Of a DNA stretch of 5,743 nt, positions 5,703-5,743 are shown in pieces; the first letter of the stretch is position 1; each line of letters starts with the position of its first letter. Position numbers and translations under genes: made by a program. The notes below the pieces were generated by a model, which worked only from the letters and a program-made list of their open reading frames with translations, was not told the DNA's origin and ran no database searches. This stretch comes from Nitrosospira sp. (lineage in GTDB: Bacteria; Pseudomonadota; Gammaproteobacteria; Burkholderiales; Nitrosomonadaceae), in contig JAKDLC010000148.1 in NCBI GenBank assembly GCA_030453055.1, positions 1 through 5,743 of the forward strand, written 5' to 3'.

Positions 5703-5743
5703 GGTAGTTGGACGGGGTGAAGTGTGCGGTTTTTGGGGTGCAG

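Noticed and set aside
5682..5720. 12-residue open frame MWIYPKSGSWTG preceded by AGAGGA
   Set aside because: It is very short, the ribosome-binding site is only three bases from the ATG, and it overlaps the hairpin. Chance is the simpler explanation.

Overview
The window looks like ordinary chromosomal DNA from a Gram-negative proteobacterium. It encodes Sec signal peptides, a lipoprotein signal, and a Pot-type ABC importer with a separate binding protein. Protein style and moderately high GC suggest a betaproteobacterium, possibly of the Nitrosomonas/Nitrosospira type. That placement is an impression from the protein sequences and was not tested by a search.

Region 1 (1-2890, + strand) is most of a polyamine-type ABC uptake operon. 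It holds the last few codons of an upstream gene (probably the ATPase, potA), permease potB, permease potC and binding protein potD. Consecutive genes overlap by 1-4 bases (ATGA, ATGA, TAATG), which indicates one translationally coupled transcript. The binding protein carries a lipoprotein signal. It keeps only part of the E. coli polyamine-binding box, so its ligand is uncertain.

Region 2 (2891-3991, + strand) begins with a consensus TATAAT. It encodes a small (2Fe-2S) thioredoxin-like ferredoxin and, 19 bases later, an alpha/beta hydrolase that starts at TTG. The two are probably co-transcribed.

Region 3 (4019-5297, - strand) holds two exported proteins. One is a 208-residue pentapeptide-repeat protein with 32 uninterrupted repeats. 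Downstream of it is a beta/gamma-crystallin-like protein. Overlapping short inverted repeats lie in the 157-base gap between them.

Region 4 (5298-5743) is a divergent promoter region with a perfect 14-base palindrome. A small two-helix membrane protein of the DUF2905 type follows. At the right edge a 7-base-arm hairpin may be the start of a repeat or mobile-element end. No RNA genes, CRISPR arrays, transposases or phage genes are visible. No clearly new system stands out; the most interesting points are the altered binding protein and the exported repeat-protein pair.
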